From positions 57,959 to 121,958 of the forward strand of contig JAEKKJ010000017.1 of NCBI GenBank assembly GCA_019510435.1: 64,000 nt of DNA, given 5' to 3'. Within the stretch, counting starts at the first letter, position 1. Each line of letters opens with the position of its first letter. Source of the stretch: Caulobacterales bacterium (GTDB lineage Bacteria > Pseudomonadota > Alphaproteobacteria > Caulobacterales > Caulobacteraceae). This document shows positions 25,044 to 33,493 of the stretch, piece after piece. The notes beneath the pieces were generated by a model. That model was not told the origin of the DNA. It worked only from the letters and a program-made list of their open reading frames with translations, and did not search any database. The position numbers and the translations under genes are program-made.

Positions 25044-26014
25044 GCCGCCTGGCCCTCCCTTGCCTGGTTCCGCTGGCTCTGGTGGCCCTGGCCGGGCCCG
25101 CGGCGGCCCAGACCATGGACCATTCGACGATGCCGGGCATGAGCATGCCGGCCCAGCCGGCCCAGGCGAACCAGGCGCCGCCCCCGCCGCAGCCCCAGGC
25201 GTCCTCGGAGCCCCCGGCGACGGACCACGCCGCCATGCCCGGCATGGACATGGCCCCCGCCGCGCCGGCGGACATCCCGCAGTCGCCGCCCCCGCCGGCG
25301 CCGCGCGACCACGCGGCGGACCGCTTCTATTCGCCGGCCGCCATGGCTCAGGCCGGCGCGCAGCTGGCGAGCGAGCACGGCGGCGCCGTATCCTACGCCA
25401 AGGTCATGGCGAACCTGGCGGAGCACCAGGCGCGCGACGGCGCCGACGGCTATCGCTGGGACGGCGAGGCGAGCTTCGGCGGCGACATCCATCGCCTGGC
25501 GCTGAAGAGCGAGGGCGAGGGGACCCGCGGCGACGGCGTCGAGGCGGCCGAGCTGCAGGCCCTCTATTCGCGCGCCGTCGGCCCCTACACCGACGTGCAG
25601 GCCGGCGTGCGGCAGGACTTCAAGCCCCGGGCCCGGACCTATGCGACGGTCGGGTTCGAGACCCTGCTGCCCTATTGGTTCGAGGTGCAGGGGGCGGCGT
25701 TCCTCTCGACCCAGGGCCAGGTGCTCGGGCGTCTCGAGGGGACCTACGACCTGCGCCTCACCAACCGGTGGATCCTGCAGCCGCGGGCGGAGCTGAACTT
25801 CGCCGCGCAGAATTCGCGGGAAACGCGCACCGGGTCGGGCCTGTCGAACGCCGAGCTGGGCCTGCGCCTGCGCTACGAGATCCGCCGCGAGTTCGCGCCC
25901 TACATCGGTGTGTCGTGGGACCGCAAGCTGGGCCGGACCGCCGACTATGCCCGGGCGCGGGGCGAGGATCCGAAGGCGGCGAGCGTGGTGGTGGGGCTGC
26001 GGGCGTGGTTCTAG
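25040..26014 (+). CDS. copB: outer-membrane copper resistance protein CopB
   Basis: This 324-residue protein has a signal peptide (cleavage after GPAAAQ), a Met/His/Pro-rich N-terminal region (TMDHSTMPGMSMPAQ ... DHAAMPGMDM) for copper binding and a C-terminal beta-barrel domain (from about residue 95; YRWDGEASFGGDIHRLALKSEGEG is characteristic) ending in phenylalanine (LRAWF). It acts with CopA in periplasmic copper handling. Its ATG overlaps the copA stop codon. A GC-rich hairpin (26014-26030) overlapping the stop may terminate the operon. Confidence 0.93.
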   Translation: MSRLALPCLVPLALVALAGPAAAQTMDHSTMPGMSMPAQPAQANQAPPPPQPQASSEPPATDHAAMPGMDMAPAAPADIPQSPPPPAPRDHAADRFYSPAAMAQAGAQLASEHGGAVSYAKVMANLAEHQARDGADGYRWDGEASFGGDIHRLALKSEGEGTRGDGVEAAELQALYSRAVGPYTDVQAGVRQDFKPRARTYATVGFETLLPYWFEVQGAAFLSTQGQVLGRLEGTYDLRLTNRWILQPRAELNFAAQNSRETRTGSGLSNAELGLRLRYEIRREFAPYIGVSWDRKLGRTADYARARGEDPKAASVVVGLRAWF

Positions 26015-26030
26015 GGGCCGCCGCGGCCCC
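26014..26030. terminator. hairpin at the convergent copB/copD ends
   Basis: GGGGCCG (26014-26020) and CGGCCCC (26024-26030) form a 7-bp GC stem with a 3-base loop at the copB stop. No T-run follows, so this is a possible rather than a proven terminator. Confidence 0.4.
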
Positions 26031-26081
26031 AGGCTCCCGAACCCGGTGATGACGAGCAATAGAGATGATGGGGAGTGTCGC

Positions 26082-27008
26082 TCACTCGGCCACAGGGGCC
26101 AGCGTTCCGAGCCAGGCCACCAGGCCGAGGACGGCGAAGGCCAGGGTGGTTTCCAGGACGAGGCTGCGGCGCAGGGCCGCCAGGGCCGGGCCGGCGGGCT
26201 GGCCGTGATCGAGGGCCGCCTTCAGCGTCGGCGTAAGGCGGAAGCGGTTGGCGGCCGCCAGGCCCAGCATGCCGGCGAACAGCAGCAGTTTCAGCGACAG
26301 CAGCTGGCCGTAGGGCGTGGTCCAGAGGCCTGAGATCCGCTGGGGGCCGACCAGGAACCAGCTGTTCACGAGCCCGCTGGCCACCAGCACGGCCACCAGG
26401 CCCGAGCCGACCCCGGCGAACCCGTGGAGGGCCTGGTGCAGCGCCCCGCGCCAGGGCGGGTCGTCCGGCGGCCGACGCAGCAGGGCGAAGAACACCACCA
26501 GCGCGCCGATCCACCCGGCGGCGGCCAGGGCGTGCACGATGTCGGCGATGAGATGCAGGAGCCGGCCCGGTCCCTCGGTGGCCGCGCCGTGGCCCATCCA
26601 GGCGAAGCTGGCGCAGGCTGCCGCACCCAGGGCGCTGCAGATCCGGAACGCGGACAGGCTCGGCCGCGCCGCCAGCACCGTCGCCAGCGCCAGCGCGGCG
26701 GCCGTGGCGCGGACCAGGCTCGAGGGTCCCATGGCCATGGTGGTGACCACCGCCGACAGCGAGGCCGGCTGCATCCCCTCGCGGATCGATCCGGCGAGCA
26801 CCGAGGTCTGGGCGAGCAGGCCCGCAAGGCTGGCGGCCAGCAATCCCGCCGCCGTCCAGCCCAGCAGCGGTCGCGCCCAGGGCGTCTGCGCGCCGCAGGC
26901 CGGCCCCTCCCGGGGCAGGGCGTAGGCCAGGAACAGCGGCGCGCCGAAGAGGATCATCGCCCCGGCCAGCTGCGCCAGCCGCAGGACGATGACCGCCAGC
27001 TCGAGCAC
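26082..27008 (-). CDS. copD: copper resistance membrane protein CopD
   Basis: This 308-residue inner-membrane protein has about eight hydrophobic helices (for example AVIVLRLAQLAGAMILFGAP, LLGWTAAGLLAASLAGLLAQ, LLLFAGMLGLAAANRFRLTP). It contains conserved histidines in membrane segments (LLHLIADIVHALAAAGWIGAL) typical of CopD/PcoD/YcnJ proteins, which are implicated in moving copper across the inner membrane together with CopC. It starts four bases after the copC stop, so the two form an operon. Confidence 0.92.
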   Translation of the reverse strand: MLELAVIVLRLAQLAGAMILFGAPLFLAYALPREGPACGAQTPWARPLLGWTAAGLLAASLAGLLAQTSVLAGSIREGMQPASLSAVVTTMAMGPSSLVRATAAALALATVLAARPSLSAFRICSALGAAACASFAWMGHGAATEGPGRLLHLIADIVHALAAAGWIGALVVFFALLRRPPDDPPWRGALHQALHGFAGVGSGLVAVLVASGLVNSWFLVGPQRISGLWTTPYGQLLSLKLLLFAGMLGLAAANRFRLTPTLKAALDHGQPAGPALAALRRSLVLETTLAFAVLGLVAWLGTLAPVAE

Positions 27009-27012
27009 GGGC

Positions 27013-27378
27013 CTATTTCACCGTGAAGGCGACCGTGCCGTTCGTCTTGTGCCCGTCGTCCGCGGCCGCCGCCTGCCAGGTGACCGTATAGGCGCCGGGC
27101 ATCAGCTTGCCCTGCGGCGTGCCGACGATGCTGCGGCCGTCCGGGGAAATCGCGGTCTTCACCTCGATCTTCATGCCGTCGGCGATGCCCAGCTCGAGCT
27201 TGGAGAACGCCGGGGTCAGCTTCTCGTTGAAGGTGAGGGTGATGGCCTTGGGCGCGGCCACGGCGGCGTTGGCGGCGGGGTCGGAGGTCACCAGGCGAGC
27301 GTGGGCCGAGGCCGCGCCGGCGACGAGCAGGGCGGCGCCGGCGGCGAGGCCGGCGAGGATCGAGTGGCGATGGCGCAT
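27013..27378 (-). CDS. copC: periplasmic copper-binding protein CopC
   Basis: This is a 121-residue precursor. After the signal peptide (cleavage ASA|HARLV) the mature protein begins with histidine, whose amino terminus and side chain are Cu(II) ligands in CopC. A second histidine in DDGHKTNG near the C-terminus and an upstream Asp complete the site. The beta-sandwich segments (LVTSDPAANAAVAAPKAITLTFNEKL, PGAYTVTWQA) are typical. There is no Met-rich Cu(I) loop visible. It is followed by copD. The start at 27378 fits the signal peptide; the upstream frame is unlikely. Confidence 0.93.
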   Translation of the reverse strand: MRHRHSILAGLAAGAALLVAGAASAHARLVTSDPAANAAVAAPKAITLTFNEKLTPAFSKLELGIADGMKIEVKTAISPDGRSIVGTPQGKLMPGAYTVTWQAAAADDGHKTNGTVAFTVK

Positions 27379-27415
27379 GTGCAGTTCCCCAGAGTTGGAC
27401 GTTGTCCCTGTAGCG

Positions 27416-27443
27416 CATACGCGCCAGGCCGGCGCGGCCCTCA
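27416..27443 (-). promoter_or_regulatory. probable ECF promoter of copCD
   Basis: On the minus strand TGAGGG (27438-27443) and GCGTATG (27416-27422) are separated by 15 bases, as in the promoters of the CnrYXH-like operon and copAB. It would give a leader of about 32 bases before copC. Confidence 0.6.
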
Positions 27444-27572
27444 CGGGCTTTTGCCGCCCGCGAGCCGCGATCGGAAGATGCGCACGGCGAGGCCCTCGCC
27501 CGCCGGCCTGGGATTTCGCATGCGGCCTAGCTGACAGCCCGCCGCCGTCGCGCTACACGGTTGGCGGACGAA

Positions 27573-27582
27573 CAAACGTTTG
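27573..27582. promoter_or_regulatory. palindrome CAAACGTTTG before the second acyl-CoA dehydrogenase
   Basis: A perfect 10-bp palindrome lies 13 bases upstream of the GTG start and just ahead of the ribosome binding site GAGGA. Such a position would let a repressor block transcription. It differs from the palindrome ahead of the 17725 dehydrogenase. Confidence 0.4.
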
Positions 27583-27595
27583 AGGAAGCCCTGCC

Positions 27596-28738
27596 GTGGA
27601 TTTCAGCTTCACCGAAGAACAGTCGATGCTGCGCGACACGGTCGCGAGCTACCTGGCCGACCACTACGACTTCGACAAGCGGCGCGCGGCGGTGGGCAAG
27701 GAACCGGGCTGGCGGCCTGAGGTCTGGAAGGCCTTCGCCGAGGAGCTGGGCATCCTGGGCGCGCCGTTCTCGGAAGAGCTGGGCGGTCTGGGCGGCGGCG
27801 CCGTCGAGAACATGGTGGTGATGGAGGAATTCGGGAAGGCGCTGGTCGTCGAGCCCTACCTCGGCACCGTGGTGATCGGCGGCGGCTTCCTGAAGCACTC
27901 GGGCCACGCCGGCGCGGCGGACCTGATCGGCGGGATCATCGAGGGCAAGGCGCTCTTCGCCTTCGCCTATGCCGAGCCCAAGGGCCGCTACAACCTGGCC
28001 GCCCTGGAGACCACGGCGAAGAAGGACGGCGCCGGCTGGGTGCTGAACGGCCACAAGGCGGTGGTGGTCGGCGCCCCGTTCGCGACCCACCTGATCGTGA
28101 CTGCGCGCACCGCCGGCGGGCCGCGCGATGCGCAAGGCGTCTCGGTGTTCCTGGTGGAGAAGGGCGCAAAGGGCGTCACCACCCGCGACTACCCGACCGT
28201 CGACGGAAACCGCGCCTCCGAGGTCTATTTCGAGAACGTGTCGCTGGGCGCGGACGCCCTGATCGGGCCGGCCGACAACGGCCTGCCGCTGGTGGAGAAG
28301 GTGGTGGACGAGGCCATCGCCGCCACCTGCGCCGAGGCCTGCGGCGTGCTGCGCAAGCTGCACGAGGGCACGCTGGAATACACCAAGCAGCGCAAGCAGT
28401 TCGGCGTGCCGATCTCATCGTTCCAGGTGCTGCAGCACCGGATGGTCGACATGTTCATCCAGGTCGAGCAGTCGATCTCGATGACCTACATGGCCAATAT
28501 CAAGATCGGCGACGACGCCGAGCGCGCCAAGGCCGCCTCGGCCGCCAAGGTGCAGATCGGCAAGGCCTGCAAGTTCGTGGGCCAGAACGCCATCCAGCTG
28601 CATGGCGGCATGGGCATGACCGACGAGATGGCCATCGGCCACTATTTCAAGCGCGCCACCATGATCGAGAGCGCCTTCGGCTCGGTCGACCACCACCTGG
28701 CCCGCTACGAGTTCCTGAGCCTCGGCCAGGCGGCCTAG
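27596..28738 (+). CDS. acyl-CoA dehydrogenase, PimD-like small subunit
   Basis: This 380-residue FAD-dependent acyl-CoA dehydrogenase begins at a GTG preceded by GAGGA. The N-terminal MDFSFTEEQSMLRDTVASYLADHYDF, the GGLGGGAVENMVVMEEFGKALVVEPYL segment, KQRKQFGVPISSFQVLQHRMVDM and the C-terminal LHGGMGMTDEMAIGHYFKR place it with small subunits of pimeloyl-CoA-type dehydrogenases. The expected partner is the protein at 17725-18930, now separated from it by the copper genes. The following DUF3052 gene is 16 bases downstream and probably co-transcribed. Confidence 0.92.
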   Translation: MDFSFTEEQSMLRDTVASYLADHYDFDKRRAAVGKEPGWRPEVWKAFAEELGILGAPFSEELGGLGGGAVENMVVMEEFGKALVVEPYLGTVVIGGGFLKHSGHAGAADLIGGIIEGKALFAFAYAEPKGRYNLAALETTAKKDGAGWVLNGHKAVVVGAPFATHLIVTARTAGGPRDAQGVSVFLVEKGAKGVTTRDYPTVDGNRASEVYFENVSLGADALIGPADNGLPLVEKVVDEAIAATCAEACGVLRKLHEGTLEYTKQRKQFGVPISSFQVLQHRMVDMFIQVEQSISMTYMANIKIGDDAERAKAASAAKVQIGKACKFVGQNAIQLHGGMGMTDEMAIGHYFKRATMIESAFGSVDHHLARYEFLSLGQAA

Positions 28739-28754
28739 TGGGCCCGGTCGCGTA

Positions 28755-29348
28755 GTGGGTAAGGAAGCCCAGGTCAGCGCCGTCTTCGCCGACGGCGCGG
28801 ACGAGGGGCGGCTGCAGCACGAACCGCCGAAGCTGGTCTTCCGCGGCGCGGCGCGGCGGGTGTGGCAGGACAAGGCGCTGGCTGGCGTGCGCGCCGAGGG
28901 GGCGGACCTGGTGCTGGCCGACGGCGCGCGCTTCGCCCTGGGCGAACGGGCCGCGGCCAGCTGGGCCGAGGCGATCGCCAACCCCAAGGGGCGGCTGGAC
29001 AAGATCGGCGTGAAGCCCGGCATGCGCACCGCGGTGATCGGGGTGGCGGACGAAACCTTCACCGCCGAGCTGGCCGAGCGCGGCGCCGTGCCGGTGGCCA
29101 GCCTGGGCGACCTGGACCTGCTGTTCTACGCCGCCGACAGCGCCGCCGAGCTAGCGCGCCTCGGGGAACTGGCCCTGGCCCTGGCGGAGACCGGCGCGCT
29201 CTGGGTCGTCTCGCGCAAGGGCAAGGCCGCCACGGTGAAGGACGTCGAGGTCATGGCCGCCGCCAAGGCCTGCGGCCTGGTGGACAACAAGGTGGTGGGG
29301 TTCTCCGACACCCTGACGGCGCTGAGGTTCGTGCGGCGCCGGAGCTGA
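28755..29348 (+). CDS. DUF3052-type protein
   Basis: This is a 197-residue protein with a probable GTG start. The second half matches the DUF3052 layout: KIGVKPGMRTAVIGVADETFTAEL, a strand LDLLFYAADSAAELARLGELALALAETGALWVVSRKGK, and DNKVVGFSDTLTALRFVRRR at the C-terminus. It looks like a degenerate Rossmann-type methyltransferase fold without a clear SAM motif; the function is unknown. The first ~90 residues (FADGADEGRLQHEPPKLVFRG...) form an extra domain. It lies 16 bases after the acyl-CoA dehydrogenase gene. Confidence 0.75.
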   Translation: MGKEAQVSAVFADGADEGRLQHEPPKLVFRGAARRVWQDKALAGVRAEGADLVLADGARFALGERAAASWAEAIANPKGRLDKIGVKPGMRTAVIGVADETFTAELAERGAVPVASLGDLDLLFYAADSAAELARLGELALALAETGALWVVSRKGKAATVKDVEVMAAAKACGLVDNKVVGFSDTLTALRFVRRRS

Positions 29349-29350
29349 CT

Positions 29351-29450
29351 TCCTTTCCCACACAGTGGGAGAGGGGGACCGCGTCTTGTTCCTTTCCCAC
29401 GAAGTGGGAGAGGAACAGGCCTTCCTCTCCCGCTCAGGGGAAAGGAGCGA
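29351..29450. repeat. two copies of the cctttcccac/gtgggagagg hairpin repeat
   Basis: Palindromes tttcccacacagtgggagag (about 29353-29373) and ttcctttcccacgaagtgggagaggaa (about 29389-29415) follow the DUF3052 stop, and a related cctctcccgctcaggggaaagg lies at 29423-29444. The same family occurs at 12041-12069. The hairpins could end transcription of the preceding operon. Confidence 0.6.
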
Positions 29451-29521
29451 CCATTACCCGGCACGTAATCGACCCGCCTCCGCGATCGCGGTTTCCTCAG
29501 GCCCAACAGAGGAGACCTGCC

Positions 29522-30424
29522 ATGCATCGTCGTGACCTGCTGATCTCGGGCCTGGCCGCCGGCTCGGCCGTGGCCGCCGCCACGGCAGCGCAGCCCGCAT
29601 TGGCCGCCGCGCCGCGCTATCCGACCATCCGCGCCAAGGACGGCACGTACCTCTTCCACCGCGACTGGGGCGAGGGACGGCCGGTGGTGTTCGTGGCCAG
29701 CTGGGCGCTGACCAGCGAGATGTGGGCCTACCAGGTGGCGCATCTGTCCGAGGTCGGGTTCCGCTGCATCGCCTACGACCGGCGGGGGCACGGCCGCTCC
29801 GACGCGCCGACGGGGGGTTACGACATGGACTCCCTGGCCGACGACCTGGCCGCGGTGATCGACGCCACCGGCGCGCCGCAGGTGGACCTGGTCACCCACT
29901 CCATGGGCGGGGCGGAGGCGATCCGCTACCTGGGCCGGCACGGCACGGCCAGGGTGCGCAAGGTGGCGATGCTGGCGCCGGCGGCGCCGTGCCTGGTGGC
30001 CGGTCCCGACAACCCCTACGGCGCCCCGCGAGCGGTGTTCGAGGGACGGCTGGCCGAGTGGCGGGCCGACTTCCCCAAGTGGGTGCGCGACAACCAGGCG
30101 CCGTTCTTCACGCCGCAGACTTCGCAGCCGATGCAGGAGTGGCTGATCGCCCAGCTGCTGACCACGCCGACGCCGGTGGCCATCGCCACCTTCCGCGGCC
30201 TGTTCGAGGCCGACGTGCGGCCCGACCTGGCGCGGATCGACCGCCCGACCCTGGTGCTGCACGGCGACAAGGACGCCTCGGCGCCGCTGGAGATTACCGG
30301 GGCGCGGGTGGCGGCCGGCGTGAAGGGCGCCGAACTCAAGGTCTATCCGGGCGCGCCGCATGGGCTGTTCGTCACCCACATGGAGCGGGTGAACCGCGAC
30401 CTGGAGACCTTCCTGAAGGCCTGA
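29522..30424 (+). CDS. secreted alpha/beta hydrolase (non-haem haloperoxidase-like)
   Basis: This 300-residue protein has a Tat-type signal (MHRRDLLISGLAAGSAVAA, cleavage near ALAAAP). The alpha/beta hydrolase fold shows the oxyanion region VFVASWALTSEMWAYQ, the nucleophile elbow VTHSMGGAEA (Ser in THSMGG rather than the usual GxSxG), the acid in LHGDKDASAP and the histidine in PGAPHGLFVTH. It resembles chloroperoxidase/arylesterase-like hydrolases; the substrate is unknown. It is preceded by GGAGA. The upstream in-frame extension belongs to another frame of the neighbouring gene. Confidence 0.88.
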   Translation: MHRRDLLISGLAAGSAVAAATAAQPALAAAPRYPTIRAKDGTYLFHRDWGEGRPVVFVASWALTSEMWAYQVAHLSEVGFRCIAYDRRGHGRSDAPTGGYDMDSLADDLAAVIDATGAPQVDLVTHSMGGAEAIRYLGRHGTARVRKVAMLAPAAPCLVAGPDNPYGAPRAVFEGRLAEWRADFPKWVRDNQAPFFTPQTSQPMQEWLIAQLLTTPTPVAIATFRGLFEADVRPDLARIDRPTLVLHGDKDASAPLEITGARVAAGVKGAELKVYPGAPHGLFVTHMERVNRDLETFLKA

Positions 30425-30461
30425 GGTTGCAGGGGGAGGGCAGGGCGCCCTAAGCCGGGCC

Positions 30462-31355
30462 ATGCCCTTCCGCGACTTCGCGATCATGCTGGCCGTGTGC
30501 CTGGTCTGGGCGGCCCAGAACATCATCTCGCGGTCGGTGGTGACGACCATGGGCGTGCCCCCGCTGTTCTATGCGGCGGTGCGCTTTGCGGTGGTGGCGC
30601 TGGTGACCTTCCCGTTCCTGCGGCCGGCGCCGCGCCCCCTGTGGCGGCTGATCGTGGTCTCGCTGCTGATGGGCGGCGGCAACTTCGCCCTGATCTTCGT
30701 GGGCCTGAAGACCGCGACGCCATCGTCGGCGGCGGTGGTGCAGCAGCTGGGCCTGCCGATCACCACCCTGCTGTCGGTGGTGATGCTGGGCGAGCGGATC
30801 CGCTGGCGGCGGGGCCTGGGCATCCTGCTGACCTTCGCCGGCGCCATGACGGTGATGTGGGACCCGCACGGCGTCCGCCTCTCCGGCGGCCTGATGCTGA
30901 TCGCGGTCTCGGCGGCAGTGAGCTCGCTGGGCGCGGTGATGATGAAGCAGATGGAGGGCGTGAAGCCGCTGACCTTCCAGGCCTGGGTCGGGCTCTCTTC
31001 GCTGGTGGCGCTGACGCCGATGTCGGCGGCGCTGGAGCCGGGGCAGGTCCAGGCGGGCCTGGCGGCCGGCTGGCCGTTCGCCGCGGCGGTGCTGTTCTCG
31101 GCCCTGGTGGTCTCGGTGGTGGCCCACACCGCCTACTACGGGCTGATCCAGCGGCATGAGGCGAACCTGATCTCGGCGTTGACGCTGATGACCCCGCTGT
31201 TCACGATCAGCCTGGGCGTGGCGCTCCTGCACGACCCCTTCGGCCCGCGGATGGCGATCGGCACGGCGGTGGCCATGACTGGCGTCCTGATCATCGCGCT
31301 GCGGGGCAACCGGGTGATGGCCAAGCTGATGGCGCTGGGAACCAAGCCGCAATGA
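30462..31355 (+). CDS. EamA/DMT-family transporter
   Basis: This 297-residue membrane protein has ten predicted helices in two EamA repeats. Examples are MLAVCLVWAAQNIISRSVVT and FALIFVGLKTATPSSAAVVQQLGLPITTLLSVVMLGE in the first repeat, and YYGLIQRHEANLISALTLMTPLFTISLGVALLHD in the second. Family members export amino acids or other metabolites; the substrate is not identifiable. Its stop overlaps the start of the following amidase gene (ATGA), so the two are translationally coupled. Confidence 0.9.
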   Translation: MPFRDFAIMLAVCLVWAAQNIISRSVVTTMGVPPLFYAAVRFAVVALVTFPFLRPAPRPLWRLIVVSLLMGGGNFALIFVGLKTATPSSAAVVQQLGLPITTLLSVVMLGERIRWRRGLGILLTFAGAMTVMWDPHGVRLSGGLMLIAVSAAVSSLGAVMMKQMEGVKPLTFQAWVGLSSLVALTPMSAALEPGQVQAGLAAGWPFAAAVLFSALVVSVVAHTAYYGLIQRHEANLISALTLMTPLFTISLGVALLHDPFGPRMAIGTAVAMTGVLIIALRGNRVMAKLMALGTKPQ

Positions 31356-32101
31356 CCTCCTCCGGGGCGCCCTCCGCCGGGCCGACGTTCATCGAGGCGC
31401 CGTCGCCCAACTTCGACGCCCGGACCGGCCCCCCCAGCGTGCTGGTGCTGCACTACACGGGCATGCGCACCGGCGAGGAGGCCCTGGCGCGGCTGCGCGA
31501 TCCGCAGGCGCGGGTCTCGTCGCACTACATGGTGGAGGAGGACGGGCGCATCTTCCGCCTGGTGCCGGAGGAGCGGCGCGCCTGGCACGCGGGGGTTTCC
31601 TACTGGCGCGGGCGGCGCAACCTCAACGGCGAGTCCATCGGCATCGAGATCGTCAATCCAGGCCACGAGTTCGGCTACCGGCCCTTTCCCGACGCGCAGA
31701 TCTCGTCCGTAATCCAGCTCGTCATGGATATCCGCACCCGCTGGACCATCGAGGATCGCGACATCGTCGGCCACGCCGACGTGGCGCCCGGCCGCAAGGA
31801 GGACCCCGGCGAGCTCTTCCCCTGGAAGCGGCTGGCTGAGGCGGGCCATGGCCTGTGGGCCGAGGCCGATCCCGCGCCCGGCGCGCCGATCGGTGAGGGG
31901 GAGGAGGGCGCGGCCGTCTTCGCCCTGCAGGCCGGCTTCACACGGCTGGGCTACGACCTGCCGCCGTCGGGCCGGTTCGACGCCGACACCACGGCCGTGG
32001 TGCGCGCCTTCCAGCGGCACTGGCGGCAAGGCCTGGTGGACGGCATCGCCGACGGCGAGACCCGGGCGCGGCTGATCGCCCTGCTGCGGCTGGCCGCCTG
32101 A
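31352..32101 (+). CDS. N-acetylmuramoyl-L-alanine amidase, AmiD-type
   Basis: This 249-residue peptidoglycan hydrolase has an N-terminal Amidase_2 domain with zinc ligands in LVLHYTGM (His) and VGHADVAPGRKEDPGELFPW (His and Asp), the active-site region SSHYMVEEDGRIFRLV, and GIEIVNPG. A C-terminal peptidoglycan-binding domain follows (VFALQAGFTRLGYDLPPSGRFDADTTAVVRAFQRHWR). No lipoprotein or signal sequence is visible, so it may act in muropeptide recycling in the cytoplasm, as AmpD does. It overlaps both neighbours by one to four bases. Confidence 0.92.
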   Translation: MTSSGAPSAGPTFIEAPSPNFDARTGPPSVLVLHYTGMRTGEEALARLRDPQARVSSHYMVEEDGRIFRLVPEERRAWHAGVSYWRGRRNLNGESIGIEIVNPGHEFGYRPFPDAQISSVIQLVMDIRTRWTIEDRDIVGHADVAPGRKEDPGELFPWKRLAEAGHGLWAEADPAPGAPIGEGEEGAAVFALQAGFTRLGYDLPPSGRFDADTTAVVRAFQRHWRQGLVDGIADGETRARLIALLRLAA

Positions 32102-32733
32102 TGCATCCCGCCGCCGCATTCCGGGTGGAGGACGAGGCGCGCCTGCTGGCGGAGCTGGCGGCGCGGCCGTTCGTGACCCTGGCGGCCGCGCCGCAGGGTC
32201 GGCTGCGGGTCGCCCACGCGCCGGTGGTGGTGCGCAGGCTGGCCACGGGGCTGGCGCTGGACTTCCACGTCTCGGCCGGCAATGCCCTGGCCGCCGAGCT
32301 TGCCCAGGGGTTCCGGGCGGTGGCCGTGAGCCTGGGGCCGGACGCCTACATCAGCCCCGACTGGTACGTGTCCGCCGACCAGGTGCCGAGCTGGAACTAT
32401 GTGACGGTCGAGGCCGAGGGGCCGGTGAGCGCGCTGGACGAGGCGGGGCTGGTGACGCTGCTGGACGACCTCTCCGCCCAGGAGGAGGCGCGCCTCGCGC
32501 CCAAGCCGCCGTGGACACGGGGCAAGATGCGGCCGGAGACCTTCACGCGGATGCTGCGCGGCATCGTCGGCGCACGGCTGGTGGTCGAGCGGCTGGAGGG
32601 CACGTTCAAGCTCTCGCAGAACAAGGCGGAGGCCGACGTCGCGGGCGCGGTGGCGGGCCTGGGCGACCACCCGCTGGCAGGGCGGATGCAGGACCTCCTC
32701 TCCCCCGAGCGCAGCGAGAGAGGGAGAGGGTAG
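32101..32733 (+). CDS. FMN-binding negative transcriptional regulator, PaiB-like
   Basis: This 210-residue protein has a PaiB-type split-barrel fold: LLAELAARPFVTLAAAPQGRLRVAHAPVVV, then LDFHVSAGNALAAEL, GPDAYISPDWYV...VPSWNYVTVEAEG and the C-terminal GTFKLSQNKAEADVAGAVAGL. In Bacillus PaiB modulates sporulation and protease genes; in proteobacteria the function is not established. The ATG overlaps the amidase stop (TGATG). The last ~10 residues (LLSPERSERGRG) are encoded by a repeat sequence that begins at about 32695, so the native C-terminus has been altered by it. Confidence 0.87.
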   Translation: MHPAAAFRVEDEARLLAELAARPFVTLAAAPQGRLRVAHAPVVVRRLATGLALDFHVSAGNALAAELAQGFRAVAVSLGPDAYISPDWYVSADQVPSWNYVTVEAEGPVSALDEAGLVTLLDDLSAQEEARLAPKPPWTRGKMRPETFTRMLRGIVGARLVVERLEGTFKLSQNKAEADVAGAVAGLGDHPLAGRMQDLLSPERSERGRG

Positions 32734-32862
32734 GGAGAGGGCTGGCTGGGCGACGCGGGCGAGAGACCGAGGGCCCTGGCCCTTCCGCCCCGCGACGATC
32801 TACGGCCCGCGCCAGCCCTCTCCCTACCCTCTCCCTCTCCGCTTCGCGGGGGGAGAGGGGGG
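32695..32862. repeat. long inverted repeat overlapping the end of the PaiB-like gene
   Basis: The arms 32718-32746 and 32811-32839 are perfect reverse complements over 29 bases (purine-rich gagagggagagggtaggg... on the left). The match continues imperfectly outwards through tcctctcccccgagcgcagcga and its partner cgcttcgcggggggagag. The spacer is 64 bases. The stop codon of the PaiB-like gene (32731-32733) lies inside the left arm. Confidence 0.85.
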
Positions 32863-32903
32863 CTTGGCTTGACCCTCCGAACCTGCGCCCTCATGTTCCG
32901 CCC

Positions 32904-33307
<404 letters not shown>

Positions 33308-33328
33308 GCAGTCTTTTCTGTGAGGGCC

Positions 33329-33457
33329 CAGCGCCCCCTCCACCACTTCGTGGTCCCCCTCCCCCGCTGAAGCGGGGGAGGAACTTGCTGTGCCGAACGC
33401 TCCAGTTCCTCCCCCGTGCAAAGGGGGGGGGACCGCGAAGCGGTGGAGGGGGCGCTG
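33329..33457. repeat. long composite inverted repeat between rnpB and mraZ
   Basis: The outer arms cagcgccccctccacc... (from 33329) and ...ggtggagggggcgctg (to 33457) pair over about 50 bases with a few mismatches, and each arm contains smaller hairpins (cacttcgtgg, ccccgctgaagcgggg, accgcgaagcggt). It has the form of dispersed C-rich palindromic repeats common in Caulobacterales intergenic regions and separates rnpB from the division cluster. Confidence 0.8.
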
Positions 33458-33493
33458 CCGCAACTCCCCCATTAACAAGTTCCCAGTATGTTC

